NCBI RefSeq assembly: GCF_937952055.1
Contig: NZ_CALFYO010000016.1
Span: 32,490-96,489 of the forward strand
Reading direction: 5' to 3'
Source: an uncultured Piscinibacter sp.
GTDB lineage: Bacteria; Pseudomonadota; Gammaproteobacteria; Burkholderiales; Burkholderiaceae_C
DNA: 64,000 bases
The first letter of the stretch is position 1. The number at the start of each line of letters is the position of its first letter. Both the position numbers and the translations under genes were made by a program. Below the pieces are notes generated by a model. It ran no database searches. It was not told the DNA's origin and saw only the letters and a program-made list of their open reading frames with translations. Shown one piece after another: positions 31,900 through 40,447 of this stretch.

Positions 31900-32064
31900 T
31901 CACGTCATGTGCCCGTCACTCTGCACCGTGCGAGCGACCAGTTCCCCCGGGTGTCCACCCAGCGAGAACGGGATCGCGGTGAATGCGACGAACACGACCG
32001 GCATCAGCGCCGCCAGCGCCACGCGAGCCCAGTCGAGCCAGAAGAATTTCAAGTCTGCGTCCAT
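31900..32064 (-). CDS. Small membrane protein on the reverse strand
   Basis: The 54-residue protein reads MDADLKFFWLDWARVALAA, then LMPVVFVAFTAIPFSLGGHPGE: one membrane helix with a conserved-looking start and end. AAAGGAC precedes the ATG on the minus strand. I have the impression of similar short proteins in other betaproteobacteria but no family name. Confidence 0.55.
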   Translation of the reverse strand: MDADLKFFWLDWARVALAALMPVVFVAFTAIPFSLGGHPGELVARTVQSDGHMT

Positions 32065-32409
32065 TGCGCTGTCCTTTGGAGTCCGTGCAGATGCAGTGTC
32101 CCGCGGCCGCATTACCAAACTCTTAGCAGGGCGCGCACTGCCTCGCGGCGCCAGCCTGTCCCGGAGTGGCGCGCCGCCGACACCCGGAGTCGCCGCGTTG
32201 CACATGGCATCCGGCCGATCCGCCACGCTAGGCATCGCGACCAAGGCAGTCGGGAAGGCTACGCGCCGGCGCTGACGGGTTCGGCTTCGACATAGACTGT
32301 CGACCAGCCGCGCTGGCGGCGGTCGCAGGAGTACACCTTGGGCATGTTTGGCTTCCGGCGCTTTGGAGGCGTCTTCGCCCTCGCCGTCGACTTCGCAGTC
32401 CTTCTGTGA
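32065..32409. other. Gap with one possible tiny reverse-strand gene
   Basis: A 28-codon minus-strand frame (MPKVYSCDRRQRGWSTVYV) ends near 32,265. No repeat copy is recognisable. The rest shows nothing that I can support. Confidence 0.3.
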
Positions 32410-32946
32410 ATGGCGAAGAGGCGCTTTCCTCTGTCCAGGGTCTACAGCCTGCTCGAGCCGGGCCCGGTCCTGCTGATGACCACCGCCCATCGCAGCGCCT
32501 GCGACGTGATGCCCATGACGTGGCACGCCATGCTGGAGTTCGAGCCTCCGCGGGCGGCCTGTGTCGTCAGTGCCCGCAATCACTCGCAGAAGCTGCTTCG
32601 GGCATCCAGGGAGTGCGTTCTGAACATCCCCACGGTGGAACTCGCGTTGCAGGTCGTCGGCTGTGGCAACTGCAGCGGCGCCGAGATCGACACGTTCAGC
32701 AGGTTTGGGCTGTCTCGCAGTCCGGCGAAACAAGTGGCCGCCCCGTTGCTCGATGACTGCTTCGCCAGCCTCGAGTGCAGTGTCGCCGACACGAGGTTCG
32801 TGCGGCGGTACGAACAGTTCGTCCTCGAGGTCGTGGCTGCGTGGGTCGACCCAAGCATCAGAGATCGTCGCACGCTTCACCACCGCGGGTACGGCAAGTT
32901 CATGGTCGCCGGCGAAAGCATTCAGCTGGCTTCCGGGATGCGTTGA
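32410..32946 (+). CDS. Flavin reductase-like (FMN-binding split barrel) protein
   Basis: The 178-residue protein fits the flavin reductase/DIM6 group: PGPVLLMTTAHRSACDVMPMTWHAML at the FMN-binding start, CVVSARNHSQKLL, ECVLNIPTVEL and HHRGYGKFMVAGE near the end. It probably binds FMN and reduces a flavin or a small substrate with NAD(P)H. No repeat is apparent on either side. Confidence 0.8.
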   Translation: MAKRRFPLSRVYSLLEPGPVLLMTTAHRSACDVMPMTWHAMLEFEPPRAACVVSARNHSQKLLRASRECVLNIPTVELALQVVGCGNCSGAEIDTFSRFGLSRSPAKQVAAPLLDDCFASLECSVADTRFVRRYEQFVLEVVAAWVDPSIRDRRTLHHRGYGKFMVAGESIQLASGMR

Positions 32947-33003
32947 GCGAGGCCGTCCATCCACCACGACGTTCCCGCGCAGATCGATCGCAGGCCCTTG
33001 CAG

Positions 33004-33708
33004 ATGCGTACCTTGCCATCCACCCTCGCAGCTGGCTCCTCGGTCCTCCTGCTGCTGTCGCTCGTCGCGTTCTGGCCGACCTATCTCTCCAGGCCATTCG
33101 CGTCCCTCGGGGCCTATGCGCACTTTCACGCGGTCGCTGGAGCGATCTGGCTGGTTCTGCTGCTCGTCCAGGCCCTGTTCATCAAGGCGCACCAGTTCCA
33201 GCTTCATCGTCTGGCCGGTCGCCTGGCCTACCTCCTGGCGCCGTTGTTCGCTCTGTCCAGCGTGGTCCTTGCCCACTACCGCTTCTCGCGGATGGACACG
33301 GCGACGTTCGAGCGAGAGGCCTACACGCTTTTTCTCCCGCTCTCGGCCGCGCTCCTCTTTGCCGCCGCCTACTCGCTGGCGCTGCTGCATCGCAGGAGCC
33401 CCCGGCTGCACGCCCGCTTCATGGCGTGCACGGCGCTCCTGCTCGTGGACCCCGTGGTGGGGCGGTTCCTGGCCTTCTACGTCGTCGAGCTCCCCGAGTT
33501 CTGGCACTACCAGCTCATCACATTCGGCCTGGAATGCGCGATGCTGGCCGCGTTGTACCGGTCGCTTCCGACCCTCTCGACCGAACGCCGGGTGTTCGCG
33601 CGCTTCGCTGCGACCTACGCGGCGGTGCTCGTGCTCTGGTTCTTTGCGCCCCGGACGAGTGCCTGGGTCTCGTGGGCACGATGGTTTCGCGAACTGCCCA
33701 TCACCTAG
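33004..33708 (+). CDS. Polytopic membrane protein of unknown function
   Basis: The 234-residue protein has seven predicted membrane helices and several conserved-looking histidines and arginines (AHFHAVAGAIW, QFQLHRLAGRLAY, LHARFMACTALLL). The layout recalls DUF2306-like proteins, but I cannot assign it. The ATG at 33,004 or a TTG two codons upstream may be used. Confidence 0.65.
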   Translation: MRTLPSTLAAGSSVLLLLSLVAFWPTYLSRPFASLGAYAHFHAVAGAIWLVLLLVQALFIKAHQFQLHRLAGRLAYLLAPLFALSSVVLAHYRFSRMDTATFEREAYTLFLPLSAALLFAAAYSLALLHRRSPRLHARFMACTALLLVDPVVGRFLAFYVVELPEFWHYQLITFGLECAMLAALYRSLPTLSTERRVFARFAATYAAVLVLWFFAPRTSAWVSWARWFRELPIT

Positions 33709-33743
33709 GCGTGCCGTGCGCGTGCGGCGCAGCGGCCCGCGAG

Positions 33744-33869
33744 GCTCAGGACTTCGCTCGACGGGACTCGCGCCGGCAGGGCACTTGGCTCGACGGCCAG
33801 CGTGGTTCATCATTCGACCAGCGGGCCGAACCTCCTGCCGCCGCCCTCGGCTCGGACAAGACGACAGGC
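33744..33869 (+). repeat. attC-like site 26, full length
   Basis: Left core GCTCAGG, ACTTCGCTCGACGGGACTCG, GGCAGGGCACTTGGCTCG, GGTTCATCATTCGACC, right end CTCGGACAAGAC with right core GACAGGC. It is 126 bases long. Confidence 0.7.
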
Positions 33870-33897
33870 GTCATACAGTGCTCAGGAGTGCGTCGCC

Positions 33898-34407
33898 ATG
33901 ATGAGTCCGGACGAATTGCGCCGTCTTCAAGCTCCCCTCAAGGAACGCTACCGCGGAACGCCCGAAGCTGCCGTCATCACGCTTCGCGCCCAGGGCACCG
34001 TCGGAGAGGGCGTGACCTGCAGCGTCGAGGCCGGCAAGGCATTCGTCGAAGCCGGCCTGCACCCTGCCACCGGCGGCTCCGGACTGAGCGCCTGTTCCGG
34101 AGACATGTTGCTCCAGGCATTGGTCGCCTGCGCAGGCGTGACCCTCAATGCAGTGGCCACCGCCCTGGAGATCAAGCTGTCGTCGGCCACCGTGCACGCG
34201 GAGGGTGATCTCGACGTCCGTGGCACGCTCGGCGTGTCCAAGGAGGCGCCGGTCGGCTTCCGGAGCATCCGGCTGCGGTTCGATTTGGAGACCCAGTGCA
34301 CGGAGGAACAAGTGGCGACGCTGTTGCGCCTGACCGAGCGCTACTGCGTCGTCTTTCAGACCCTGGCTCAGCCGCCTGCCATCGCGGTGTCACACAAGCG
34401 GCTCTGA
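33898..34407 (+). CDS. OsmC-family protein
   Basis: The 169-residue protein covers an OsmC domain: GLHPATGGSGLSACSGDMLLQALVACAG with the first active cysteine region, then LTERYCVVFQTLAQPP with the second cysteine. OsmC/Ohr proteins reduce organic hydroperoxides through a Cys pair; here both cysteines are present. CAGGAG precedes the tandem ATG codons at 33,898. Confidence 0.85.
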   Translation: MMSPDELRRLQAPLKERYRGTPEAAVITLRAQGTVGEGVTCSVEAGKAFVEAGLHPATGGSGLSACSGDMLLQALVACAGVTLNAVATALEIKLSSATVHAEGDLDVRGTLGVSKEAPVGFRSIRLRFDLETQCTEEQVATLLRLTERYCVVFQTLAQPPAIAVSHKRL

Positions 34408-34427
34408 CCGATCGGCACCGGAAGGAC

Positions 34428-34494
34428 GCCTGACCCTTCGCAGGAGACAGGCCGCCATCGGTGCAGCCCTGGCCTCGCGGCCCAACCGTCAGGC
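34428..34494 (+). repeat. attC-like site 27, short form (67 bp), perfect core boxes
   Basis: Left core GCCTGAC followed by CCTTCGCAGGAG; right arm GGCCTCGCGGCCCAACC with right core GTCAGGC. The core boxes are perfect inverted repeats. The next gene's GGAGG lies seven bases downstream. Confidence 0.75.
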
Positions 34495-34513
34495 AGCGCG
34501 GAGGTAACAACCC

Positions 34514-35323
34514 ATGAACGCCACGCAAGTTTCAGACACCTGGGAACGCGGCAGCCCGTACGAGCAGTACATCGGCCGCTGGAGTCGAAGGATCGCCCCG
34601 CTCTTCCTGGCGTGGCTGGATCGGCCCGCCGGCCAGCGGTGGCTGGATGTCGGATGCGGCACCGGTGCGTTGTCCGCTGCCATCCTTGACCATTGCGCCC
34701 CCGCCAGCGTGGTGGGCGTCGAACCCTCGGAGGGATTCGTCAAGCTGGCGGTCCAGAACCTCGGTGGCAAGGCACGCTTCCTGACTGGAAACGCGGCGGC
34801 GCTCCCGCTGGAGGGCGGATCCTGCGACGTCGTCGTCTCGGGACTCGTGCTGAACTTCGTGCCGGCTTTGACGGACGCCCTGTCGGAGATGAAGCGGGTC
34901 ACGGGCCACGGCGGAACCATCGCCGCCTATGTCTGGGACTACGCCGATGGCATGGAGGTCATCCGCAGATTCTGGGACGTCGCGGCCGACCTTGATCCGG
35001 CGGCCGCTCAGCTCCACGAAGGGGCTCGCTTCCCCATGTGCAATCCGGCGGCGCTGAAGGCGGCTTTCGTCGACGCCGGATTGGCAGGCGTGGAAACGAC
35101 CGGGCTCGACACCACGGCGGAGTTTGCCGACTTCGACGATTACTGGCGTCCCTTTCTGGGCGGACAGGGGCCCGCGCCAGCCTATGCGATGTCGCTTCCC
35201 GAAGGACAACGTGCCATGCTGAGGGACACACTGAAGGCCGCATTGCCGACGGCATCGGCCGGAACCATCTCGCTGCGCGCGAGGGCCTGGGCCGTTCGCG
35301 GCGCGATGCGCGGCGATGTCTGA
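34514..35323 (+). CDS. Class I SAM-dependent methyltransferase
   Basis: The 269-residue protein has the motif I LDVGCGTGALSAAIL (about residues 44-58), VVGVEPSEGFVKLA, and SCDVVVSGLVLNFVPAL. It belongs to the UbiE/Methyltransf_11 type. The C-terminal part has no extra domain. The substrate is unknown. GGAGG precedes the ATG, and its TGA stop forms part of the left core of the next short repeat (GTCTGAC). Confidence 0.85.
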   Translation: MNATQVSDTWERGSPYEQYIGRWSRRIAPLFLAWLDRPAGQRWLDVGCGTGALSAAILDHCAPASVVGVEPSEGFVKLAVQNLGGKARFLTGNAAALPLEGGSCDVVVSGLVLNFVPALTDALSEMKRVTGHGGTIAAYVWDYADGMEVIRRFWDVAADLDPAAAQLHEGARFPMCNPAALKAAFVDAGLAGVETTGLDTTAEFADFDDYWRPFLGGQGPAPAYAMSLPEGQRAMLRDTLKAALPTASAGTISLRARAWAVRGAMRGDV

Positions 35324-35373
35324 CCCTTCCCCCGTACGGATCTGGGGACCGGGGAGGGCACCGTGAGTCAGGA
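35318..35373 (+). repeat. attC-like site 28, short form (56 bp)
   Basis: Left core GTCTGAC with the upstream TGA, CCTTCCCCCG, then GGACCGGGGAGGG and right core GTCAGGA. CCTTCCCC pairs with GGGGAGGG. Confidence 0.55.
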
Positions 35374-35485
35374 CCGCAGCCTCCCGGGTCGCGCGTCCAT
35401 GCCCCCTGCCTGCATCCTCTTCTTGTCGGCGCAGGAATCGATCGATCTCGCTGCCCCTGAACTCAAACCTTGGCCGCCCCGACAC

Positions 35486-35986
35486 ATGCCGCGTCGTTCC
35501 GCCCCGATCCGAACCCTGGTCGCCTGCGCCTTGCTGGCAGCGCCCGTTGCCGCAGGCGCGACCGTCATCTATCGCTGGGTCGACGAGAACGGACGCACGC
35601 ATGTGTCCGATGTCGTGCCCGAGAAGCACAAGAGGTCGGCCACGCGAGTCGACTCGGGCGCGTACCAGGTGTCACCGCAGCGGAGGCAGGAAGCGGAAGA
35701 ACGCGCAGCCAAGGAGAACGCGCTTGCCGACGAGGCTGCAAGGCGGCGCGCCGTCGCCCCGCCTCCGGTTCCGGGCTCTGCCGCCCCCCTTCCTGTGGCC
35801 ACCAAGCGTCCTGCCCAGGCAGTCACGGAGTCCGCGGACTGCCCGACCTGGTGGCGGCTCTTTCGCGAAAGCCAGGAGTGCTTCGGCGCCTTTCGAACCG
35901 TGGGCGGCGGCATCCAGGCCGAAGCGTTCGACAAGTGCAACCCGATTCGCAGTCCGGAACCGAAGTGCGGACCGTTCAGGCCGTAG
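35486..35986 (+). CDS. Exported DUF4124-domain protein
   Basis: The 166-residue protein has a signal peptide (residues 1-22) and then the DUF4124 motif ATVIYRWVDENGRTHVSDVVPE. A basic, Gln/Glu-rich helical linker and a cysteine-containing C-terminal part follow (DCPTWWRLFRESQECFGAFR, FDKCNPIRSPEPKCGPF). DUF4124 proteins are envelope proteins of unknown function common in proteobacteria. Confidence 0.8.
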   Translation: MPRRSAPIRTLVACALLAAPVAAGATVIYRWVDENGRTHVSDVVPEKHKRSATRVDSGAYQVSPQRRQEAEERAAKENALADEAARRRAVAPPPVPGSAAPLPVATKRPAQAVTESADCPTWWRLFRESQECFGAFRTVGGGIQAEAFDKCNPIRSPEPKCGPFRP

Positions 35987-36543
35987 AGGCGCTGGCCCTT
36001 CTTCCGTTCGCACGGCCATGTGCCGGCGCCTCGACTCCAGCGCGTGACCGAGCCCGACGGCCGCAGAGTCCATTCGATCGGCGAACCGAGCCACGACGGA
36101 CCGCCACCCCAGTTCGAAGCCGACCCTCGCCGCCGCGTCATGGACCCTGCGCCGTCCTCAGTCCCATCGCGCTGGCGACCTCCGATGTGCATCTTCAGGC
36201 GGGTCGCCGGCACTTGTCGGCAACGACTGCCTGCTCACCGAGCATCTGACGCACGTGACGCAGGCCATTCGCTGGCTGTTCGTTCTGGCCTGCCTGCTGA
36301 CGCATCTGTTCCACGGACACCACGGCCGCGAGCAGCCGAAGGAGCAGTCGCCGCGGCCATGACAAGAGCGCACGGCCTGGTGGCCACATGCGGGCGGACA
36401 GTGGGCTACGAGGCGCGGAGCCGTCGTGCTCGGTGTCGGCCTGACCCTGCGGCGGGAACGGGCATTGTTCTGGCTATGCTGAGCTGGCTTGGCCGCGCTC
36501 GGCCCGTGGATGGTAGTCTTCCCCGCCGCTTGATTGCGCGCCC
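35987..36543. other. Long gap upstream of copA
   Basis: This stretch of nearly 560 bases begins with a possible short repeat remnant (CCCTTCTTCCGTTCGCACGG, then CTCGACTCCAGC at about 35,995-36,045). A short open frame around 36,235-36,362 (HVTQAIRWLFVLACLLTHLF) could encode the end of a small membrane protein, but no start is convincing. Confidence 0.35.
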
Positions 36544-36574
36544 TTGACCTTCCAGTGATGGGAAGGTCGAGACT
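36544..36574 (+). promoter_or_regulatory. CueR/MerR-type promoter of copA
   Basis: TTGACC (36,544-36,549) overlaps the dyad ACCTTCC-7-GGAAGGT (36,547-36,567), which is the known CueR operator pattern for copper efflux genes. The -10 hexamer (GAGACT or a neighbour) follows at the long spacing of about 19 bases that MerR-family activators correct. No cueR gene is in the window, so the regulator must be encoded elsewhere. Confidence 0.8.
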
Positions 36575-36598
36575 GTCCTACAGCAACAGGAGAGCGCC

Positions 36599-38902
36599 AT
36601 GCCGAACAGCAGCACGACCCACGACCACGCGCATCACCAGCATGGAGCCGCTGGCACTCATGTGATGCCCGACGGCACGGTGATGAAGGGGCCGGCGCAC
36701 GACCATTCGGTCCCTGCGCACCACGACCACAGTCACCACGCGCACGCCTCGGGGGCAGCCAAACCTGCCGCCACCGGTGACCAGAGCCAGGTCGAGTACA
36801 CCTGCCCGATGCACCCGCAGGTGCGGCAGATGGGGCCAGGCCAGTGCCCCATCTGCGGCATGGCGCTGGAACCGGTGCTGGCGACGGCCGAGCAGGGCGA
36901 GAGTCCCGAACTGCGGGACATGACGAGACGGTTCTGGATCGGCTCCACACTGACCTTGCCGCTGTTCGCGCTCGAGATGGGCGGGCATCTCTTCGACATC
37001 CACCACCTCATCGCGCAGCAGACTTCCAACTGGGCGCAGCTGCTGCTGGGCACGCCGGTCGTTCTGTGGGCGGGCTGGCCGTTCTTCACCCGCGCGGTCG
37101 CGTCGGTGAAGAACCGCAGCCTGAACATGTTCTCGCTGATTGCGCTGGGCACCGGCGCAGCCTGGCTCTACAGCATCGTCGCGACGCTGGTGCCGGGCCT
37201 GTTCCCGCCCGCCCTGCGTGGCGAAGACGGCGCGGTGGCGGTCTACTTCGAGGCCGCCGCGGTCATCACGGTGTTGGTGCTGCTCGGGCAGGTGCTCGAG
37301 CTGAGGGCGAGGGAGAAGACCTCGGGAGCCATCAAGGCGCTGCTGGGGCTGGCGCCGAAGACAGCGGTCAGGGTCCACGCCGACGGGACGGACGAGGTCG
37401 TGCAGGTCGACGGCATCCAGGTCGGTGACTTGCTGCGCGTGCGTCCTGGCGAGAAGGTGCCGGTCGATGGCGAACTGACCGAGGGCAAGGGCAATGTCGA
37501 CGAGTCGATGGTGACGGGCGAACCGATTCCCGTGGCCAAGTCTGTCGGCTCGAAACTCACGGCCGGCACGCTGAACCAGACGGGCGGGTTCGTGATGCGC
37601 GCCGAGAAAGTCGGCGCCGACACCCTGCTCTCCCAGATCGTCCACATGGTCGCCGCCGCGCAGCGCAGCCGCGCCCCGATTCAGCGCATGGCCGACCAGG
37701 TCGCGGGCTGGTTCGTGCCGGTGGTCATCCTCGTCGCCATCCTGACGTTCCTCGCCTGGCTGGTGTGGGGGCCGACGCCCGCGTTCAGCTACGCGCTCAT
37801 CACCGCGGTCGCGGTGCTCATCATCGCCTGCCCCTGTGCGCTGGGCCTGGCCACGCCGATGTCCATCATGGTCGGCGTCGGCAAGGGTGCGCAGCATGGT
37901 GTGCTCATCCGCGACGCCGAGGCGCTGGAGAAGATGGAGAAGGTCGACACGCTGGTGGTCGACAAGACGGGCACGCTGACCGAGGGGCGTCCGAAGGTCG
38001 TCCACATCGAACCTGCCCCCGGATTTTCCGCAGACGACGTGCTGCACAAGCTCGCGAGCGTCGAGCGGGCCAGCGAACACCCGTTGGCCATGGCCATCGT
38101 CATGGACGCGCAGGAGCGCGGGCTTGCACTCGCACCGGTCACCGACTTCGACTCGCCGGTCGGCAAGGGCGTCGTCGGCAGCGTCGACGGCCGACTCGTC
38201 GTCTCGGGCAGCGCCAAGTTCCTCGCCGAGCATGCCATCGACACGGCCAGCCTCGCCGCGTTGGCGGAAGGGCAACGCACGAAAGCCGCCACGGTCATCT
38301 TCGTGGGCATCGGCGGCAAGCTGGCCGGCTTCGTGGCGATTGCCGACCCCATCAAGGCGACGACCCCTCAAGCTCTGCAGGCGCTCAGGGCCGTGGGCGT
38401 GCGCGTCGTCATGCTGACGGGGGACGGCAAGACCACCGCCGAGGCCGTCGGCCGCGAGCTTGGCATCGACGAGGTGGTTGCCGAGGTGTTCCCGGAGGAC
38501 AAGGCCGCGGTGGTCAAGCGGCTCCAGTCCGAGGGCCGCGTCGTCGCCATGGCCGGTGATGGGGTCAACGACGCGCCGGCGCTCGCCCAGGCCACCATCG
38601 GCGTGGCCATGGGCACGGGGACCGACGTCGCCATGGAGAGCGCGGGCATCACCCTGCTCAAGGGCGACCTGTTGGGGATCGTCCGTGCGCGCACCCTGTC
38701 GCGCGCGACCATGCGCAACATCCGGCAGAACCTCTTCCTGAGCTTCGCCTACAACGTCGCCGGCATCCCGCTCGCCGCCGGCGTGCTCTATCCGTTCTTC
38801 GGGCTGCTGCTCTCGCCGGTGGTGGCCGCGGCCGCGATGGCACTGTCCTCGGTCAGCGTGATCGGCAATGCCTTGCGGCTGCGTGCCGCCAAGGTCGAGT
38901 AG
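36599..38902 (+). CDS. copA: Copper-translocating P-type ATPase with His-rich N-terminus
   Basis: The 767-residue protein has a His-rich start (residues 8-49), a heavy-metal-binding domain (YTCPMHPQVRQMGPGQCPICGM, residues 67-88) and a P1B ATPase core: TGE loop (VTGEPIP), CPC metal site at residues 411-413, phosphorylated Asp455 in DKTGTLT, and GDGVNDAPAL. The CPC motif indicates Cu(I) or Ag(I) export from the cytoplasm. CxxC-type HMA domains are absent; the His tract and metal-binding domain replace them. The CueR-type promoter directly upstream predicts copper induction. The ribosome site is AGGAGAG. Confidence 0.92.
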   Translation: MPNSSTTHDHAHHQHGAAGTHVMPDGTVMKGPAHDHSVPAHHDHSHHAHASGAAKPAATGDQSQVEYTCPMHPQVRQMGPGQCPICGMALEPVLATAEQGESPELRDMTRRFWIGSTLTLPLFALEMGGHLFDIHHLIAQQTSNWAQLLLGTPVVLWAGWPFFTRAVASVKNRSLNMFSLIALGTGAAWLYSIVATLVPGLFPPALRGEDGAVAVYFEAAAVITVLVLLGQVLELRAREKTSGAIKALLGLAPKTAVRVHADGTDEVVQVDGIQVGDLLRVRPGEKVPVDGELTEGKGNVDESMVTGEPIPVAKSVGSKLTAGTLNQTGGFVMRAEKVGADTLLSQIVHMVAAAQRSRAPIQRMADQVAGWFVPVVILVAILTFLAWLVWGPTPAFSYALITAVAVLIIACPCALGLATPMSIMVGVGKGAQHGVLIRDAEALEKMEKVDTLVVDKTGTLTEGRPKVVHIEPAPGFSADDVLHKLASVERASEHPLAMAIVMDAQERGLALAPVTDFDSPVGKGVVGSVDGRLVVSGSAKFLAEHAIDTASLAALAEGQRTKAATVIFVGIGGKLAGFVAIADPIKATTPQALQALRAVGVRVVMLTGDGKTTAEAVGRELGIDEVVAEVFPEDKAAVVKRLQSEGRVVAMAGDGVNDAPALAQATIGVAMGTGTDVAMESAGITLLKGDLLGIVRARTLSRATMRNIRQNLFLSFAYNVAGIPLAAGVLYPFFGLLLSPVVAAAAMALSSVSVIGNALRLRAAKVE

Positions 38903-38969
38903 CCGCGCGCTGCGAGGAGCCTTGCAGCCGCTCCGGCGGGAGGCCGCCGGGGCCGCGGGGCAGCCTGGC

Positions 38970-39593
38970 TCAGGATGGGCTCCGCATCCCGGGCGCAGCT
39001 TCGTCGTCGCCGGGCTGGCGAGAGGGTTCGCCCTCTCGCCTCGGGTTCGGTTCGGGGAAGCGTGCGCCGAACGGCTCCAACGGAAGCTTCAGGGCATTCG
39101 TGAGATAGCTGACCGTGCGGTAGAAGCCGGCGAGCAGCAGCAGTTCCAGCAATGCTTCTTCAGTGAACATTGCCCGGAGTTCATCCCACGACGCATCGGT
39201 CAGCGCGCTGGACGCGTGGAGTTCATCGCACAGCCGCAGCAGCAGTCGCTCCTCGTCGCTCCAGCACTCATCGCTGGCATTGCCATGGACCAGCGATCGA
39301 AGCTGCTGCGCCGTGAGTCCGACACGACGCCCGAAAAGCGAGACGTGAACCCCCCACTCGTATTCCGAGCGACAGAGTGCGGTTGTCCGGTCGATCACGA
39401 TCTCGCGCTGACGCAGCGTCAGGTGCCCGCGGTCGAGCAGTCCGCCCGCGAAGAACTTCTTGAACAGCCTCTCGTCCCTGGCCAGCGTCGTGAAGAGAAC
39501 GAGCGGAGGCAGGCCGTCCGGCATGGTTCTGCTGAGCCATGCCTGGATGTCCTCGCTGAATGGCGTGACCGCCGGGGCAATGCGTGCTGTCAT
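38970..39593 (-). CDS. Carboxymuconolactone decarboxylase-family protein
   Basis: The 207-residue protein has the CMD layout seen in larger members: PPLVLFTTLARDERLFKKFF, then REIVIDRTTALCRSEYEWGVHV (the usual CxxxxxxH active-site region), and a C-terminal helix pair. The role may be peroxidase-like detoxification. It is divergent from an HxlR-type regulator, only 45 bases away, which probably controls it. Confidence 0.8.
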   Translation of the reverse strand: MTARIAPAVTPFSEDIQAWLSRTMPDGLPPLVLFTTLARDERLFKKFFAGGLLDRGHLTLRQREIVIDRTTALCRSEYEWGVHVSLFGRRVGLTAQQLRSLVHGNASDECWSDEERLLLRLCDELHASSALTDASWDELRAMFTEEALLELLLLAGFYRTVSYLTNALKLPLEPFGARFPEPNPRREGEPSRQPGDDEAAPGMRSPS

Positions 39594-39604
39594 GGTTCCT
39601 TGTC

Positions 39605-39621
39605 GCTATAGTTTCAATAGC
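39605..39621. promoter_or_regulatory. Small dyad between the CMD gene and its regulator
   Basis: GCTAT and ATAGC are inverted around a seven-base spacer, in AT-rich sequence within the 45-base divergent promoter region. This is a plausible HxlR-type operator covering both promoters. Confidence 0.5.
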
Positions 39622-39638
39622 ATCGTAGAGGCAGCGCT

Positions 39639-40004
39639 ATGAAAAGTAAAGCGCCTTCGCCCCAGGTAGGGCGTCCAGTGCGTGGTTCGCGAAGCGGTCG
39701 CCCCATCATGGTGGCGCTCGACCTGCTGGGTCGACGCAGCGCGCTTCGCGTTCTCTGGGAGCTGCGGGAAGGAGCGCCGATGACGTTCCGCGCGCTTCAG
39801 CAGGCGGCCGAGACGAATCCCAGCCTGCTGAACACCCGTCTCGGCGAACTGCGCGCCGTCGGCCTCATCGCGCATCTGGGCGAGGGTTACCTGCTCACTC
39901 CGGCCGGCCAGGAACTCCTGCTTGCGCTGGGGCCGCTTGCGGCCTGGGCCACCCAGTGGGACCCCGAAGGCCAGCAGCATCGCCCGTCGCCGCGGCCGCA
40001 GTGA
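39639..40004 (+). CDS. HxlR-family winged-helix transcription regulator
   Basis: The 121-residue protein reads MVALDLLGRRSALRVLWELREGAPMTFRALQQ, then LNTRLGELRAVGLI and GYLLTPAGQEL, the HxlR-type winged helix without the usual N-terminal cysteine. Members often respond to aldehydes or redox stress. Its gene is divergent from the CMD-family gene, its likely target. Confidence 0.8.
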   Translation: MKSKAPSPQVGRPVRGSRSGRPIMVALDLLGRRSALRVLWELREGAPMTFRALQQAAETNPSLLNTRLGELRAVGLIAHLGEGYLLTPAGQELLLALGPLAAWATQWDPEGQQHRPSPRPQ

Positions 40005-40252
40005 CGGCCCGCCTGCGAGCCATCGGCGTCGTGGCTCGGACCCTACCGGCTGGCCAACTCGCGTCGAACCCGTCTGCTGCAAGCGACTTCGCAGCGGGCA
40101 TCGTTGCGGCAGGCGACTGCTCGGTGGGCGTGTTCGCCGCCGGGACGTTCGCGATCGGCGCGTTCTCCATTGAGGTGCCCTCCGTGGTGTTGCTCGGCCT
40201 TGCGGTCTTGGCGATGGCGAGATACAAGAAGACCGTCTCTGCCAAGGAGTGA
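40001..40252 (+). CDS. Small alanine/glycine-rich membrane protein
   Basis: The 83-residue protein begins at a GTG overlapping the regulator's stop (GTGA). It has a periodic, small-residue stretch (FAAGIVAAGDCSVGVFAAGTFAIGAFSIE, in five-residue steps) and one hydrophobic C-terminal helix. The repeats recall beta-helical pentapeptide-like proteins. The function is unknown; co-transcription with the regulator is likely. Confidence 0.5.
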   Translation: MTARLRAIGVVARTLPAGQLASNPSAASDFAAGIVAAGDCSVGVFAAGTFAIGAFSIEVPSVVLLGLAVLAMARYKKTVSAKE

Positions 40253-40447
40253 CGCCGATGCCCCATGCCGAGCAGTGGCGCGAGGTGGCGCCATCGGTCG
40301 CGCCGGACGTCTGCGTGTGCACTATGAGCGCAGACGGCGGCCGGTCCTGTCGTTCAAGCGGATACGCCGGGACAGTGGCGTTCCCGGCCCGGGCGTCCAG
40401 CCCCCGTCGACCCGCGTGATCCTCCGCCAGGCACGTCCGAGAACGAC

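Noticed and set aside
31900..33813. A 637-codon minus-strand frame covering several genes
   Set aside because: Only its last 54 codons look like a gene. The rest is antisense to the flavin-reductase-like and membrane-protein genes.
36235..36362. A small membrane-protein tail (HVTQAIRWLFVLACLLTHLF)
   Set aside because: The hydrophobic stretch is attractive, but there is no start codon with ribosome site and no family match, so it is only mentioned in the gap description.
36578..38371. A 597-codon minus-strand frame opposite copA
   Set aside because: The + strand encodes a complete P-type ATPase with all motifs; the opposite frame is a low-complexity His/Arg/Asp shadow.
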